Assembly (NCBI GenBank): GCA_021014325.1
Contig: CM037472.1
Span: 37,286,234 to 37,350,233 of the forward strand
Length of the DNA stretch: 64,000 nt
Reading direction: 5' to 3'
Source of the DNA: Plazaster borealis
Taxonomy: Eukaryota > Echinodermata > Asteroidea > Forcipulatida > Labidiasteridae
A model generated the notes under the pieces. The model was not told the origin of the DNA. It was given only the letters and a program-made list of their open reading frames with translations, and searched no databases. Positions 32,996 through 45,338 of this stretch are shown here, one piece after another. The stretch's first letter is position 1. Every line of letters begins with the position of its first letter. The position numbers and the translations under genes were made by a program.

Positions 32996-34009
32996 AAAAG
33001 TACACTATAGTAAAAAGACGTGAAGAAGGAGTTTTAAAAACATAAAAAAAATTATATTAAAAAGGAAGAAGGGAGAAATTATTCACACACAACATGCAAC
33101 CTCGATCTTCAAGCTCTGCTGCTTACAGTTCAACACACACCCCATCAAATATTTTTTTGAATTTCTTTCCTCCATGATCAGACCATATGATTAGACCATT
33201 GTTCCACATGATAAAGGAATTACACACCTCTGTGTGTTCATCATCGGCTACTACTGTGCAGCCTGAATGAGCACCCAAATAGTCCCCTGTGTTTGCCTGC
33301 TGCCTTGAATTTGTCAAAAATGATCACAGTGCAGCGTGACCTTAGTTTAAGGTCACGGCTTCTATGATAAGCCTTTTAAAGAGATGTTTATTTAAGAGAT
33401 TAGATGCAAGTCAAATAAGATTACATAATAATTGCCCAATGAACTCTTTTGGGGTCAGGCTCAGGTTGTCTTGTATACACTTTGGAGGTAACATGCATAA
33501 ACCAACCAGTGCTGGACTGGTGATTCCAGTGTTTGCGCATGCCAGAGGGGCTGAACTTGCAGTGGATCATAGGTTTTGGATCACTGTGGAAGCCACTTCA
33601 CTTGCTAGGCAAATTGCTGGACTTTTTATCAACTTTGCTGAGTCAATATTGGCAGTAGTCCACAAGGGCCACCCTCTAGTTTGCTTGGGTTTGGAACAAG
33701 TTGTGAATTGTCAACCTGTGATTCGGGTTATAATGCTTTGTGGTGTAAAAATTCCTCTATAAACAGCAAAGCATGGTTTTGACAACCTTTGGTGAACTTG
33801 AATATAACTAAGATCTTTTACTGATCATCTTAAAAAGTATTGCAATGTCATCATCTTTAAAACATGTGTTTGGTTCTCTTTACATGTCCTTGCTCCATGA
33901 TGTAATAGAAAATTAGAAACTTTTGACACAAGAATACATTCAGTTTTCTGAACAAGAACATTTAGTGACATCCGGCTTGTAGGGCTTGCACACGTTTTGT
34001 TTCACTGGT
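32996..34009. other. Unrecognised intergenic DNA with one 132-codon open frame
   Basis: The + frame at 33364-33762 has mixed composition (for example HARGAELAVDHRFW and HKGHPLVCLGLEQVV) but no recognised domain, no splice context and no relatives in the window. Left unassigned. Confidence 0.35.
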
Positions 34010-34217
34010 TTTTCTTTTCACTGTTTTCAAACATCGGGTTTTGGACCTGCGAGATCAAAACTAATTGTTTCGCTCATTTCTCAAAAACTCTAGCATGATA
34101 AGCACAAATAATTCAAGGGCAGTTTTCCACCATAGCCATCTTTATACCATGTAAGTGATGTGCAAATCCGTGAATATGTATATGTTCAATCTTAGCAATG
34201 TTGTGCACACCCTTTAA
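34010..34217 (-). mobile_element. TTAA MITE, subfamily C (partial)
   Basis: Ends GCAATGTTGTGCACACCCTTTAA; carries CATCTTTATACCATGTAAGTGATGTGCAAAT and TTTCTCAAAAACTCTAGCAT, as in the other C copies in reverse. Confidence 0.7.
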
Positions 34218-34592
34218 AGCAACAAATTTCCTTTGGTTATGTTCACAAATGTTCTATCATTCTTTCCTCTTGTCTCATTAAGTTGCTGATGATCAATGGC
34301 AATTCTGCAAATTTACAAACTGATCGAAGCATCAAGTTTTTACCCCACCGGTTCCTTGCAGATTTATTTTTCGCAGCACACGCTTCCTTCTTATCCCTTT
34401 ACTGTATCTGTTCCAAAGGCCAGCACTTTGAGATATTCAAGTAGCCCACCCCCCCCCCCCCCGTACTGCTGTACTTTGGCACTCCCTACCTGTAGGCCTA
34501 TCTTGCTTTCCACACATTTCACAATTTGTCCCAGATATAGAGGAATGTGAACAGATATTTCGTTTCCCTTTTAAAGTTGCCTTTATTTTCCT
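34218..34592. other. Unrecognised intergenic DNA
   Basis: A poly-C run at 34448-34461 is the only feature seen. Confidence 0.5.
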
Positions 34593-34650
34593 TGTATAGC
34601 CCTCACCCTAAATGGCCCTTTGGGCCTTGTGTTCGGCGATTTTTTCATGA
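34593..34650 (+). mobile_element. Family D SINE 3' fragment
   Basis: TAGCCCTCACC followed by a diverged TGGCCCTTTGGGCCTTGTG matches the 3' end of the D SINE bodies. Confidence 0.5.
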
Positions 34651-35390
34651 ACATTTTAGAAAATACAAGAAGAAGGAACAATAAAAAAAGAGATATTTCC
34701 ATGTTGGTTGTAAAACCTCACTGGATGGTTTTTCCACTGCAAAGTTTGTTTTCTGTCTCTAAACACCTTGGAATTAATTACACACAATCTAAAGAGTGTA
34801 TTTTCAGTTTCCTCTTGACATAAAATTACAACAGGAAATTTATTCTTGTAACAGAAAGTTTGAACGTGATCCCTGCACTTGATTGATTGTTGTTAAAGGA
34901 AGTAAAACAACTAGCAGTTCCTTTATCCTCTAACAATAATCAATTAAATTTGTTTTACCCCACGGAGAACATTGTACACTATCACTTCACTTTTCATTGG
35001 ACATCCCCCCTCTCCCTTTCAACATTCATCGCAATCATTTATTGATAGAGCGTGAGGTGAAAAATGACAGCCGAAATTCTAGTTAAAGTTGACAACCCAC
35101 GTACACACACGGCAGACAATTAAATCAATGCTATGAGCGATTTTATTGTGGAGGGAGCAAGTGGCGCTATTGGCGCTGTGCAAACTTGGCCGTGGTAATT
35201 TCCTCGGTAAACTAACGGCACAAGATGATGCATGTTTGCAGGTGCTTGTGTACTCACACCCAAGTGCTGCATATAAAGACGAGAATAATAAAAAGTTGTT
35301 ATGGGTGGAGAATATCGTTGATAAATTCCTGCGTATAAGTTTTTTCCCTGACAATCATAAACTTTTGCGATACTTCAGGTTCTACTCACG
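34651..35390. other. Unrecognised intergenic DNA
   Basis: No repeat family member or exon supported. Confidence 0.5.
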
Positions 35391-35755
35391 TGGCGTGTCG
35401 TGGCCGAGCGGTCTAGTTCACCGGACCCAAGCTCTGTTGTTGTCAGCAGCAGTGTGTGGGTTCGAATCCTGGTCATGACACTTGTGCCCTTGAGCAAGGC
35501 ACCATAATTGCTTTGTAAAAAGTTGGGAAGGTATAGTGCCTTCTGCTCTACCAGCCAGGCTCCTAGATGGATGATACCCATGCCTACATCCTTATAATTA
35601 AGGGCTGTGAAGGGGGTAACCCTGTTTCAGGCCATGGAGGTGGCAACGTGCCCCTGGTGGCAGTTGATTTTGGTCGACAGCCCAAATTAGTTAAGTGTAG
35701 CCCTTACCTGGAAGTGGCCGTCCGGCCTTGTGATGTTAGCGACATCTCATACAAA
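35391..35755 (+). mobile_element. tRNA-Leu-derived SINE, family D, near full length
   Basis: Head TGGCGTGTCGTGGCCGAGCGGTCTAG (A box) with GGACCCAAGCTCTG, B box GGGTTCGAATCC, then CCCTTGAGCAAGGCACCATA, GATGATACCCATGCCTACAT, CGACAGCCCAAATTAGTTAA and GGCCGTCCGGCCTTGTGATG, closing with an A-rich tail. The best-preserved copy in the window. Confidence 0.88.
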
Positions 35756-36031
35756 AAATGCATCCAACTGTAATCACTTTCCCGGGCCTAATACATGGAG
35801 GGAACTGCCTGAATGCCCCAAGGTCATTGCCCCGGTGCCCCTTGAAATGTTCCAGTAGAAATTTTCCTCATTGAGTTGCCCTTTATCTAGGAAAACCCCC
35901 TGCCTTGACCCTACGAGAATGAAGTATCAGAACTGACTTTCCAAAACTGCCCACGATAAACCTTCCCTCTGATACAAGCTAAGGTTGTAATTTCTGTAGC
36001 AAAGTCGTCTCTTACATTGGTAAGGATTAGA

Positions 36032-36383
36032 TTAAAGGCATAGTACACGTTTGGTAATTACTCAAAATATATATTAGCATAAAAACTTACTTGGTAACGA
36101 CCAACGGAGAGCTGTTGATAGTATAAAAACATTGTAGGAAACGACTCCCTCTGAAGTAACGTAGTTTTAGAGAAAGAGGTAATTTCTCACTAAATAATAA
36201 AAACTTCTTGCAAGAAGTTTTTATTATTCTATCTAAAAGCACACAAATTTGTACAACAAGGGTGTTTTTTCTTTCATAATTTTCTTGCAACTTCGATGAC
36301 CAATTGAGCCCAAATTTTCACAGGCTTGTTATTTCATGCATATGTTGTCCTTGACAATTTCCAAACGTGTACGATGCCTTTAA
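36032..36383 (-). mobile_element. TTAA MITE, subfamily A, small internal deletion
   Basis: TTAAAGGCATAGTACACGTT to GTGTACGATGCCTTTAA, palindrome present. The segment between CATATGTTG and TTGACAATT is shortened by about 30 bases. Confidence 0.85.
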
Positions 36384-37169
36384 ATAAACTGTGGGGCATT
36401 ATAACCGAAAAACGAAACAAATCATGTCAACTTTTTACATGTAACACAATTTTGTTTCCTTCACCACGTGCGTGCGATAATAAATGACACGCATACAGTC
36501 TATGCTTTTGTTTTGCTTTTTACCAACACACATATGGGACCAGATAGAAACACTGGCGTAATTTGATTGTCGGTGCACTTAACAAATTTCCCAAGATGTA
36601 AATTTTGCACGGCTTCCGCGTTGTAGGGACAAGAATCAACGCTAATAACCCCTTCATGACATAGAGTTGATGGAGGTAATTTCATTTCAGACGCTTTCTC
36701 ACCATTAATCAATAGTCTGTTACAATTGCTTTTTTAGTTATGGACGTGATGATTCGATTAAGACATAGATGCTTTTTGTTTTGTTCCCCTTTGCCTTTAT
36801 ATTTTATCGCACTGTTTTCTTAGGTAGAAAAACCCCTCCCTGTTTAACCAGTGCTTTTAGTTTAAAAGCGTTTGTTTGCGTTGTTCATATTGGCTTTAAA
36901 GAGATTTTTACCCTGCCCGTTTGAGTATGAATATATTGAAAAGATGAGGCCATTGTATTTGAAACTTAATATGTCTAAACGTCCGCCATTGGAGGGGTAG
37001 GTTTGTACTTCAATTTTGTCTCACGAAGGTTAATTTTATTTCATTTATTCTTGTTGGGAAGCCAAGGACTCTCAGAAAAGCAAACTTAATCACTGTAGGC
37101 CTACTAGCCGAAAACCCAAATGGAGAGAACACAAGGAAGGAAGTTAACTTTTGTTATTCTTGCTTCAGA
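36384..37169. other. Unrecognised intergenic DNA
   Basis: No gene or repeat supported. Confidence 0.5.
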
Positions 37170-37350
37170 CTTGTATAGCCTTGCATATACGAGGATTGGG
37201 TTTTCAGTCCCCGACTGCATGGGTTTTCCCTCATTTTGGGGTTTTTCCTCACACATCTAAAACTGCAATTACTTCGGCATTTTCTCTTCACGGGTATATC
37301 TTCAGGCACACTTTTGAGTGTTCCTTGGTTTTATTACCAAATAGATATAC
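37170..37350 (+). mobile_element. tRNA-derived SINE, family E, 5'-truncated
   Basis: AGCCTTGCATATACGAGGAT, GGGTTTTCAGTCCCCGACT, CATCTAAAACTGCA, TATCTTCAGGC and an ATACTACTAATAATAG tail, the TAA-rich tail type shared with the copy at 38868. Confidence 0.7.
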
Positions 37351-37375
37351 TACTAATAATAGTGAAGTTCCCATC

Positions 37376-37560
37376 CGGGCCCAATTTCATAAATCTGTTT
37401 TAGCAGAAAATTCTGCTCTGCAAATTTCGTTGCTAAGCAAGAAATGAGCGGGGCACCAGTCACAGCAATGGTAACTGTGTATTTTGGCTGGTAACGTATT
37501 TTTCTTGAGCAAGAGTTTTCAGTGAGTTTTTGTGAATACATGCTTTATGAAATTGGGCAC
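37376..37560. mobile_element. MITE with GGGCCCAATTTCATAAA ends
   Basis: Left GGGCCCAATTTCATAAA and right TTTATGAAATTGGGC are inverted complements about 185 bases apart. The interior has GCTAAGCAAG and TACCAGCC-type motifs shared with 42713-42860. Confidence 0.7.
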
Positions 37561-37793
37561 AGGACTAGAGGTGAATGGGAGATCGTATCGCCCCTTGCCA
37601 GCTGAGCTTCCTCCCTGGTATCCAGAGGGGGCCTTGAGAAGTAATACCCTCTTTGGGAAGAAAGTACCAATCTGGATAACAGTATATCCCGATTGGGATA
37701 GTTCATTGATAACATCCGCCTGCATGTATCAAACTTTGTCAAAATACTTGGATGTTTCTCTTTATATCTTGTCTAAGCTTTTTGCATTTGGGG

Positions 37794-38140
37794 TTAAAGG
37801 TATCGTACACGCTTGGTAAAGACTCAAAACAAATATTAGCATAAAAACTTACTTGGTAACAAGCAACGGAGAGCTGTTGATAGTATAAAACATTGTAGGA
37901 AACGACTCCCTCTGAAGTAACGTAGTTTTTGAGAAAGAGGTAATTTCTCACTAAAATATTCCTATCTGAAAGCACACAAATTTGTACAACAAGGGTGTTT
38001 TTTCTTTCATCCTTTTCTTGCAACTTCGATGACCAATTGAGCCCAAATTTTTACAGGCTTGTTATTTTATGCATATGTTGGGATACACCAAGTGAGGATA
38101 CTGGTCTTGGACAATTTCCAAACGTGTTCATTGCCTTTAA
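37794..38140 (-). mobile_element. TTAA MITE, subfamily A, palindrome deleted
   Basis: TTAAAGGTATCGTACACGCT to GTGTTCATTGCCTTTAA. The 25-30 bases holding the central ACTTCTTGCAAGAAGT hairpin are missing (CACTAAAATATTCCTATCTG). Confidence 0.87.
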
Positions 38141-38867
38141 GGGCACATCTCTTAAATTGAAGTCTGTAACACATGCAAGATCTAACATCGTCTGCTTGCA
38201 AGAAGCATAAATGGGCATGGTTCTCAAAGAGTGAAAATATTCCCAGACTTTTTGAGATTTGACCAACCACTTCAAAATTGCCTATAGAATGAAGTTCAAC
38301 CTTCCAACTTGAATGTCAGGGGTGGGGGGGGGTGATAAAGGCTTAATTTTCAGACCCCAAATTAGCCAGTCACTTTGGTTTGTTTGTTGAAACTAGCAAT
38401 GAAATCAAACCAACAAGAAAGCAAACCAACATGTCAACGCGGGAAATGTGTTGATAAACCCCTGGGGTTGGAAAAGTGTCCGTCTGTCCAGATGTTTGTC
38501 GACAAAGTACAGCCCTTCTGATCACATGTCAATAATATTGATAGGCCAAATATTAGGGTAGTGTTAATACTGGGTAGTGCAACAGACGTGTAGGCTGGAA
38601 TCTGTACACAGTCGATTGTTATTGTAAGACATTGTTGATCTTGTCAATAACATTTCTCATTTTGGGCATAAGGTTGTTTGCACACAAAAATTATATTCGC
38701 TGTAATTAGGCCTATATGTCAATTCGCAACTTGGTATTAGGCTAGAAAAACCCCAGAAAGGAAAGATTAATAGGCTAATAATGATTAGGAATTCCTCAAA
38801 AACATGGGATAATGTACTTTTTTTAGACAGACTGAACATATCTTCAAGGTATAGGGTTACAGTCTTT
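38141..38867. other. Unrecognised intergenic DNA
   Basis: No gene or repeat supported. Confidence 0.5.
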
Positions 38868-39112
38868 GCTGGCTTCAGCGGTTTCTTTCCCTGCCTTCCA
38901 CCTCTCTGGACCCGGGTTCGAATCCTGCTTCAGACCAGACGCTTGCATGGGTATAGGTTTTCAGTCTTTACCGGACTGGGGCTTTCCTCACATACCTTCA
39001 ACATCTTCTCATCACAGGATCTTCAGACCCATGGGTAACAGTGCAAAGCACCTTTGAGACTTCCTGGGTTGTATTTCCAGAAATATGTAATATTAATAAT
39101 AACACTAATAGT
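38868..39112 (+). mobile_element. tRNA-derived SINE, family E, with TAA-rich tail
   Basis: TTCAGCGGTTTCTTTCCCTG (A-box region), GGACCCGGGTTCGAATCCTG (B box), GCTTGCATGGGTATAGG, TTTTCAGTCTTTACC, ACCCATGGGTAACAGTGC, ending ATGTAATATTAATAATAACA. Confidence 0.82.
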
Positions 39113-41772
39113 TTTAATTTACTTGGTGCAAAATTCACGCAGGGTAAATGTTTGAAATATTTTGAGGATGGTGGTTTGATATGGATTGTGATAAGTATTG
39201 GAACGGTTAGTTGTTTATGAGAGGTAGTGGATGGGTTTGAATCTACAAGATCAAGTAGCATAAAACTGATGTTGATATCCAGTAACGCGGGGAAATAATC
39301 TTCTTTGGCATGATTTCTGTTTGTCTGCCTAAACAATTTAATTCAAGAGCAGGACTGGGAATTTTTTGAATTGATCGTTACAATCTGAAAGCTCGAAGAT
39401 TATTAAGTTCACTACCAGTACCAATCTTTCAGAGAAACCTTCAGTTAAAACATTGTTTTTCAAGGTTTTTCAAGGTGCTCAGCAAGAACAAAACATCCAT
39501 TCATATAATAATAGAAAATTTAAAATTAAATTTAAATAAGAACACAAGAAAATGAACAACGAAAGAGTCAAAATAGGGGACATTTTCAACCGCAGGGACA
39601 AATAAATAGGTCAGTCAGTAACCAAATAAGAAGCATAGATGGGAAAAAAATAACATAACAAAATGAACATTCAGAAACAGTAAACAACTCAAATTAATAG
39701 AACCTTCATGAACATTATATGTATAGAAATTTAAAACTGGCTACGGAGTGGAATGGAATAGGTATTAACAATGGTTATTTTGAAAGCTGCAATCAAAATA
39801 AACCTGATATGAATGTTCACAAAATCTCTTAGAAATCCCTCTTTTGTCCGTTTCTTTTTTTCAACAAAACGTGACCACCGATTTTGCTAAAAATTTCACA
39901 GGTTGGTTGTATGGTGTGTTTATAGAACACCAAAGGATGGGAACCGATCCACAAAACAAAACAATGGTGTACTTTCCCATTAATGAGTGAACACAAATGC
40001 AGCAGTTCACTTGAAACCGCATATCGATGAGAAACAAATTGTTACAGCCCCAGCAAGAAATGCTTACTGTTATTAAATTTTATTTCTATAATTTGAAGAA
40101 TGTATTTGATCACAAGCACAAGCTGCCGCTGAGTGCAGTCATGATTTTTTTATATATATACAACTGACGGGGGAAAAACCGGGGGAAGATTGAAAAGCCT
40201 AAATCAAAAAAATTGCAACAATAACAATATCTTAAAAGCTGCCGTTGTGCCAAAACAAGTTAAATTTTTCCGAGGGAGAAACCTCTCATTTTTGGTGCTA
40301 TTGTCTGGCGATGCCGCTCCTATTGTCTGTCGAGAATTCCTCTAAGTGCCATGCCCATTTCGACCAATCAAAGGCCAATCTACTCATTTTGTCAGTGGCA
40401 ATTTAATTAGTAACATTCAGAAAAGCTGCAAAGAAAATAACCGTAAGAGGTATGGCCCTAGGCTATTTAATTTCACGCTGTAATTCTGCATTTACTTCAA
40501 GCATCTTCAGGATAAGCCCCACTCAACTAATTCAATTGAAGTCATTTCCAGTAGTCACCTCAAGCTTTGGCCTTGTGCGATATATTTACTTCTCACTCTG
40601 TCGAAACAATTTTTTTGATTTGATTTCCGAAGTCTTTCTGCGACCCGAACAAGTTGCATTCAGAAAGGACTTTTTAAAAACTTTTCTTCATATTTTTGAG
40701 AGATGATAATCTTTGGTCAAAAAAGGGATGCATCTGCTAAAGTGCTGTCGGACAACAGAAATCTGAAACAAACAATCTTGTGTTGTAATATCAGAAGTTG
40801 AAAATCAGTCTAAAAGAAGGTTTGGGTAGTAAGTGACACAGATACAATCCAAGAGGGTCAGAAAAGATTGCCCTACCCCCAGTGCCCCCAGTTACATAAA
40901 CAACCCCCCTCCTTGTGAACAGTCTTCTCTCAGTTCCTTTCCAAACCCTACGTGCCACCGTTTCTCAATACATTAATGATTTTTTTCTTGGAACAGGTAG
41001 AGATGCAAAATAAACAAATTAGATACTCTTTAAAAAATAAAGCAAAAAGTTTTAAACAACAACAAAAAGTCCTTGGAATTTGGTTAAGGTTGCCTTTAAA
41101 TTATTCCATAGTTGTTCATTTAGATGTCACCTACACATTGTATGACACTCATTTTTGCCAAGCCACATTTGACCACAAATTACTGATGTAGTGACGGCAG
41201 AACCATGTGACCTAATTTGTAAAAAGCAATCGTAATTTAACAAAAGGCATGTAGAAATTGACAACAAAATTCACTTGTAACTCTGTCTCTGACTAATTTC
41301 TTTCCTTCAAAAGTAATTTTTCCCCTTCTGATTAAAGTAAAAACACGAGAAGAGAGTAAGATATAATAAACCGTATGCCATTCGTAAAATAAACAGCTCA
41401 TCATCATAAATTTATAAAGATATTTTACAAGATTGGGTATAATGATAAGAAAACCTGACTTGATGTTCCATTTGTTCTGACGTCAATTATACTGATAGTT
41501 ATGCCTTTAATGTGAAGTTTTTTCCAAAAAATAGCAGCAGATTGTATAAAAAAAATACTTGAGTTTTGATTTACTATTAGTGTAACAAATTGAAAAATAA
41601 CCAAACTGGATTCTCATCATATAAATGAGATCATATTGCCAAACATTTAAACTGTCATTGTGGAAAAGTAATATTTGATATATAAGATATAAAGATGTTC
41701 TATTCCTAAATTTTGAAAACAGTTAATTAACAATTTCTTACTTTTCATTACTTTTTGTGTGTGCATCATCAG
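39113..41772. other. Upstream of right receptor; no recognised genes
   Basis: No family members of the window's repeats were identified here. It may hold a non-coding first exon or promoter for the 41773 exon, but none can be pinned down. Confidence 0.45.
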
Positions 41773-41890
41773 AGAAAAAGGCCAAAGATGGCAGCAGTTG
41801 TCAAGGAGGAATGCGTTTCCATGGATTCTGCTCTAAAAGACACTTTAGACGAAGCTTCCTTCTGTACGTCTTCAAATGACAAATCTGAAG
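41773..41890 (+). CDS. Nuclear receptor (right gene), candidate first coding exon A
   Basis: Acceptor GTGCATCATCAG at 41761-41772, then AGAAAAAGGCCAAAG and ATG at 41788 in good Kozak context (AAGATGG). From ATG the exon codes 34 residues, MAAVVKEECVSMDSALKDT followed by LDEASFCTSSNDKSE, and ends in phase 1 at GAAG|GTAACT. VKEE is a psi-K-x-E SUMO-type motif. Joined to the exon at 61681 (phase 1) it gives ...NDKSE-D-GLITPALS, leading into the first zinc finger. It would be an N-terminal A/B domain. The preceding acceptor implies a non-coding upstream exon; alternatively RKRPK before the Met is coding and this is an internal exon. Confidence 0.6.
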
Positions 41891-42110
41891 GTAACTATGA
41901 ATAATTGTGGCCGTGTTAGATAACAACGGCTGTTGGTTTAGTCCAGGGAGGATGGCAATTATGGCCACTGAATCCAACAGCCAAGGTGTTTACAACTCAG
42001 GGTCTGGTATTAAGTCAGGACATCTTTACTTGGCAGTCAATTTAAGAATTAGGCATCCAAAACTCTTTGTCTCCCATCAATGAAAATGACAGATAATGAA
42101 GGTAATCTTA
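41891..42110. other. Start of intron after exon A
   Basis: GTAACT donor, then unrecognised sequence. The intron as a whole would run to 61680. Confidence 0.5.
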
Positions 42111-42339
42111 CACTGCAAAAACTTGGTGTTAAAATTTACACCATGGGTGTAGTCACATATAAATACCGAAGAGAGAATCGAAATTAACATCATAGGGTGT
42201 TAAAATAACACTAATGTAATTGTTTTGGCAGAAATTAGTGTTATTTTAACACCCTATGGTGTAAATTTTGATTCTTTTTCAGGTATCTATATGTGACAAC
42301 ACTCATAGCGTCAATTTTAACACCCCAGTTTTTGCAGTG
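42111..42339. mobile_element. Palindromic MITE, CACTGCAAAAA ends (copy 1)
   Basis: Ends CACTGCAAAAAC and TTTTTGCAGTG are inverted and flanked by TA. Most of the element is one long inverted repeat: arms of over 40 bases around GGTGTTAAAATAACACTAAT meet across a short spacer near 42215-42230. A TA target suggests a Tc1/mariner-type source; inferred. Confidence 0.82.
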
Positions 42340-42712
42340 TAGCCATTTGGATAAGGACAAATTAACAGAAGAGAAAGCCCCCCAAAACACTGATGACAAA
42401 ATAGGGATTCACAAACCTGTATCCTCGGAGAAGATCCTAAACTACCACCATTTTAAAAACAGAATAATTTTCGTTTTGTGTGCGAGGGTGGCTGCCTGCT
42501 ATCATTTTGCAGTTTTATTTAGACAGGGTATAGCCATACCAGTATTACGACAGCTATCCCTTAGGACCTTTACAAAGGGATGGGGGGTTGTTGACAAACT
42601 GAGGGGTGCCTTTAATTACGTTTGAATGGCGATGTGGCTAAAAATAATGGAAGGAGAAAGAAAAGTCAGCATTTTACTTTTGGGGAAAATGCTTGCGTGG
42701 TTGCTGTCCATC
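42340..42712. other. Unrecognised intronic DNA
   Basis: An open frame at 42293-42625 begins inside the palindromic MITE and has no recognised domain. Confidence 0.5.
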
Positions 42713-42860
42713 TGGGCCCAATTTCACAGTGCCGCTTAAGCTAAAAAAAGTAGCTAAGCACAACAAAATATTGGTTACCATGATAAGGTTACCAGCCAAA
42801 ATACCATGTTACATGTACAATCTATAACTGGTATCCTGCTTATTTTTGCTTAGCAGGAGT
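42713..42860. mobile_element. Diverged MITE of the GGGCCCAATTT family
   Basis: Starts TGGGCCCAATTTCACAGTGC and contains GTAGCTAAGCA and TACCAGCCAAAATACCATGT; only the left end is clear. Confidence 0.5.
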
Positions 42861-44650
42861 TCACCAGAGCACAGCCTGAGCACACCCATTGGGATGTGTT
42901 TACAAACTGGTGGTGCTTTCGATTCGGTTTGAATATAGAGGCGTTGCTTGCTAAAAAGAACAAAGAAAGATTATCAACTTACTTTTTCGGAAAAACGGGA
43001 GGTGACCGTGGCATAGCCCTGCTCCTTCAATAGACTTTGCAAGTCTCGCGCATATTCGAACTTCCGGGACCGTTGTGGTCCCAACCATGGAGTTTCACGT
43101 GGGTGGGATTTTCTTTCGTCAATTATTTTAGTTTAACGTAGTTTATGGCCATGAACATTATATATGATGTTGGGAATGTAATAATAAGTGATAAACAGTA
43201 TGAAAGTAAAACCAATTCAACAAAATAACGAAGAAAACCCGAGAATAAGACTTGACCTCCTTTTCCGGTTACTTGTAAAACATTTAGAATGCTGCCCAAC
43301 TGACGGTCATGTTGTCATTAAACTTATGTGATAGACGCCAAATTCGGACGTGATTGGCAAATGGGGCTTCTTACAATAAGCATCCTCGTGCCAAGTTTGA
43401 ATTTTATTTCAATGTTAATTTGAATAAATTATTTGTACTATACAAAAATTGCATATTTATTTATAACAATTTGCTATGGGTATTTTTATTTTCAAGAATT
43501 TTGTATAAAAATATTTTTAAAAGAAGATTTGATTTCATAGAAAAATATGGTTTTTCTCGTTTTTGATTTGCACAGACTTGCACAGCCTGTACTTCTTAAC
43601 CCTTTAGACTGTTCATTTCTGTATAACCATCACCATACGCCCGGAAATTGCTAATCTTAACGATTTTTTGCCCCATTTTGTTCAGGAAAAATGTCAGGAA
43701 AAGTAATAAGAAACAGAAACACTTTGTTTTGTTTTAGAATTGTAGATTTTATATGTTAACATTAGAAAATGTCAATTCAGTCTCATACCTTTTCTTTGAC
43801 CCTCTGGGCATTTATGAGCCGCTATGAGCATTTTGACACAAGCCGCTTGCGGCCGCTATAGTCTCCAAAGGGGTTAATCTCCTTTGTGTCTGATTTCCTC
43901 CATGGTTTGACTCAAGATGTGGCAGATGCAACCTCAACACCTCAACCTGTGAAATGTTCAGAATTGTGTTGTGTCTTGGAAAGTGCAAAATACACTCTTG
44001 AAGGGAATTCCACAAATGCCATTTTCCCATGAAATGAAAGAAACTGAACCTTTGCTTCTTCACTTTTTTTCTTCAAAAATGGGGAGACTTCGAAACCATC
44101 ATCTTAAGGTGGCAGAAACTTTTATACTGAAAATTGATTTGTGATTACACTGTATCTTAAACGGACTTGATTGATCTGTATCTATAACATCTTCAAATGA
44201 AGCAGTTGCCTGAATATAGATGCATGTGATTTAGTCTGTATTTTGTCTTATCATACAAAGTAAAGGATTAGTATTAAAGTATATAAACAAATCAAAATAA
44301 AGAACATTATTATTTTCAGTACCAATACTTCAAAGAAATATTTCCCTTGTGAACCCAGTCAAGGTAAAAATAGCTTTTGAAGCACCCCCCCCCCAAAAAA
44401 AAAAAGAAGAAGAAGAAGAAATCTTTATAAAAATATAAATACAAATTAAAAATTAACTCAGTCTGCTTATTTCATTTGCAGCAATGAAAATAAACCTAAA
44501 ATGCGCACATATCTCCTCGAAAAAAGCCCCCATAAATCATGTTGTTGTTGTTTTCACCTGATTTTATTAAAGTTTTCTTGGGTTGATTTGATTTTGTATT
44601 GAAAAAAATATGAAAATTAGTTTTCCCTACGAACCCCTATGATGTGAATC
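42861..44650. other. Intronic DNA, one promoter-like patch
   Basis: 43020-43110 is GC-richer than its surroundings and includes ACTTCCGG (ETS-type, 43060-43067), an inverted pair GGGACC/GGTCCC and CACGTG at 43096-43101, downstream of which ACCATGG at 43085 opens a 13-codon frame. Otherwise AT-rich with nothing supported. Confidence 0.35.
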
Positions 44651-45130
44651 TTAAACAGAACAACGAGTATGGAAATATGAGTTTTTAGTGACGATTTGAA
44701 AGTTGACAGGGGTTGTATAATTGGAGCAAGTGTTCAGGAAGATTGTTCCAGAGTTCAGGTGCAGCACGGGAGAAAGAGCGGTCCCCCCAAGAACGATGGG
44801 TTCTGGGGACGGACAATTGGAGAGATTGTTGTTGAACGAAGAGTTCTTGCTGGGTGGTATACCTTGAGATGATGTCGGTAATGTAGATGGGTGAAGTGCC
44901 ATGTAGAGATTGGAAAAACAAGAAGGAGAATTTTGAAAGAAATGCAGTTGATGATGGAAAGCCAATTGAGGGACTTCAGTACAGGGGTTATGTGGGTTGT
45001 GCGTTTGGATAAGGTGAGAAGACGAGCAGTATGAAGTTTATCAATTAGATTTTGTGACAGGTTGTAAAAGAGACAATTGCAAAAATCTAGACGGGATGAT
45101 AATGAAGACATAAACCATTTGCTCTGTAGC
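44651..45130 (-). mobile_element. Non-LTR retrotransposon RT C-terminus (frameshifted remnant)
   Basis: Minus-strand frames read SSRLDFCNCLFYNLSQNLID, HITPVLKSLNWLSIINCISF and KILLLVFPIS, then after a frameshift SVPRTHRSWGDRSFSRAAPE and LWNNLPEHL. This is the well-known C-terminal end of CR1/L2/Jockey-clade reverse transcriptase (SRLDYCNSLL... HITPVLKSLHWLP... GDRSFSVAAPxLWNSLPxxLR). Inactive: truncated at the 5' end and frameshifted. Confidence 0.88.
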
Positions 45131-45257
45131 TTTGCGATTTAGGTGTTTTCTGATGAATCCAACATTGCGTATAGGTGATAGCGGACAGATTTGGATACGG
45201 ACGTGATATTACTTATAATGTGACATATGGCAGTCGAAGGTGACACCTATGGTTGCG
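45131..45257. other. Probable upstream continuation of the LINE remnant, too decayed to assign
   Basis: Lies just 5' of the RT remnant on the minus strand, between it and a C MITE fragment; no clear motif. Confidence 0.3.
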
Positions 45258-45338
45258 GCATGTTATATGTAAACTTATGTGAACATATCTGTGAACATTT
45301 ACATTTTCGATCTCACCAATGTTGTGCACACCCTTTAA
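45258..45338 (-). mobile_element. TTAA MITE, subfamily C (end fragment)
   Basis: TCTGTGAACATTTACATTTT then CACCAATGTTGTGCACACCCTTTAA, the terminal 80 bases of a C element. Confidence 0.65.

Noticed and set aside
35391..35755. ORF at 35567-35773 as a small gene
   Set aside because: It is the body of a D-family SINE; the same peptide-like string appears at 3404 and 16631.
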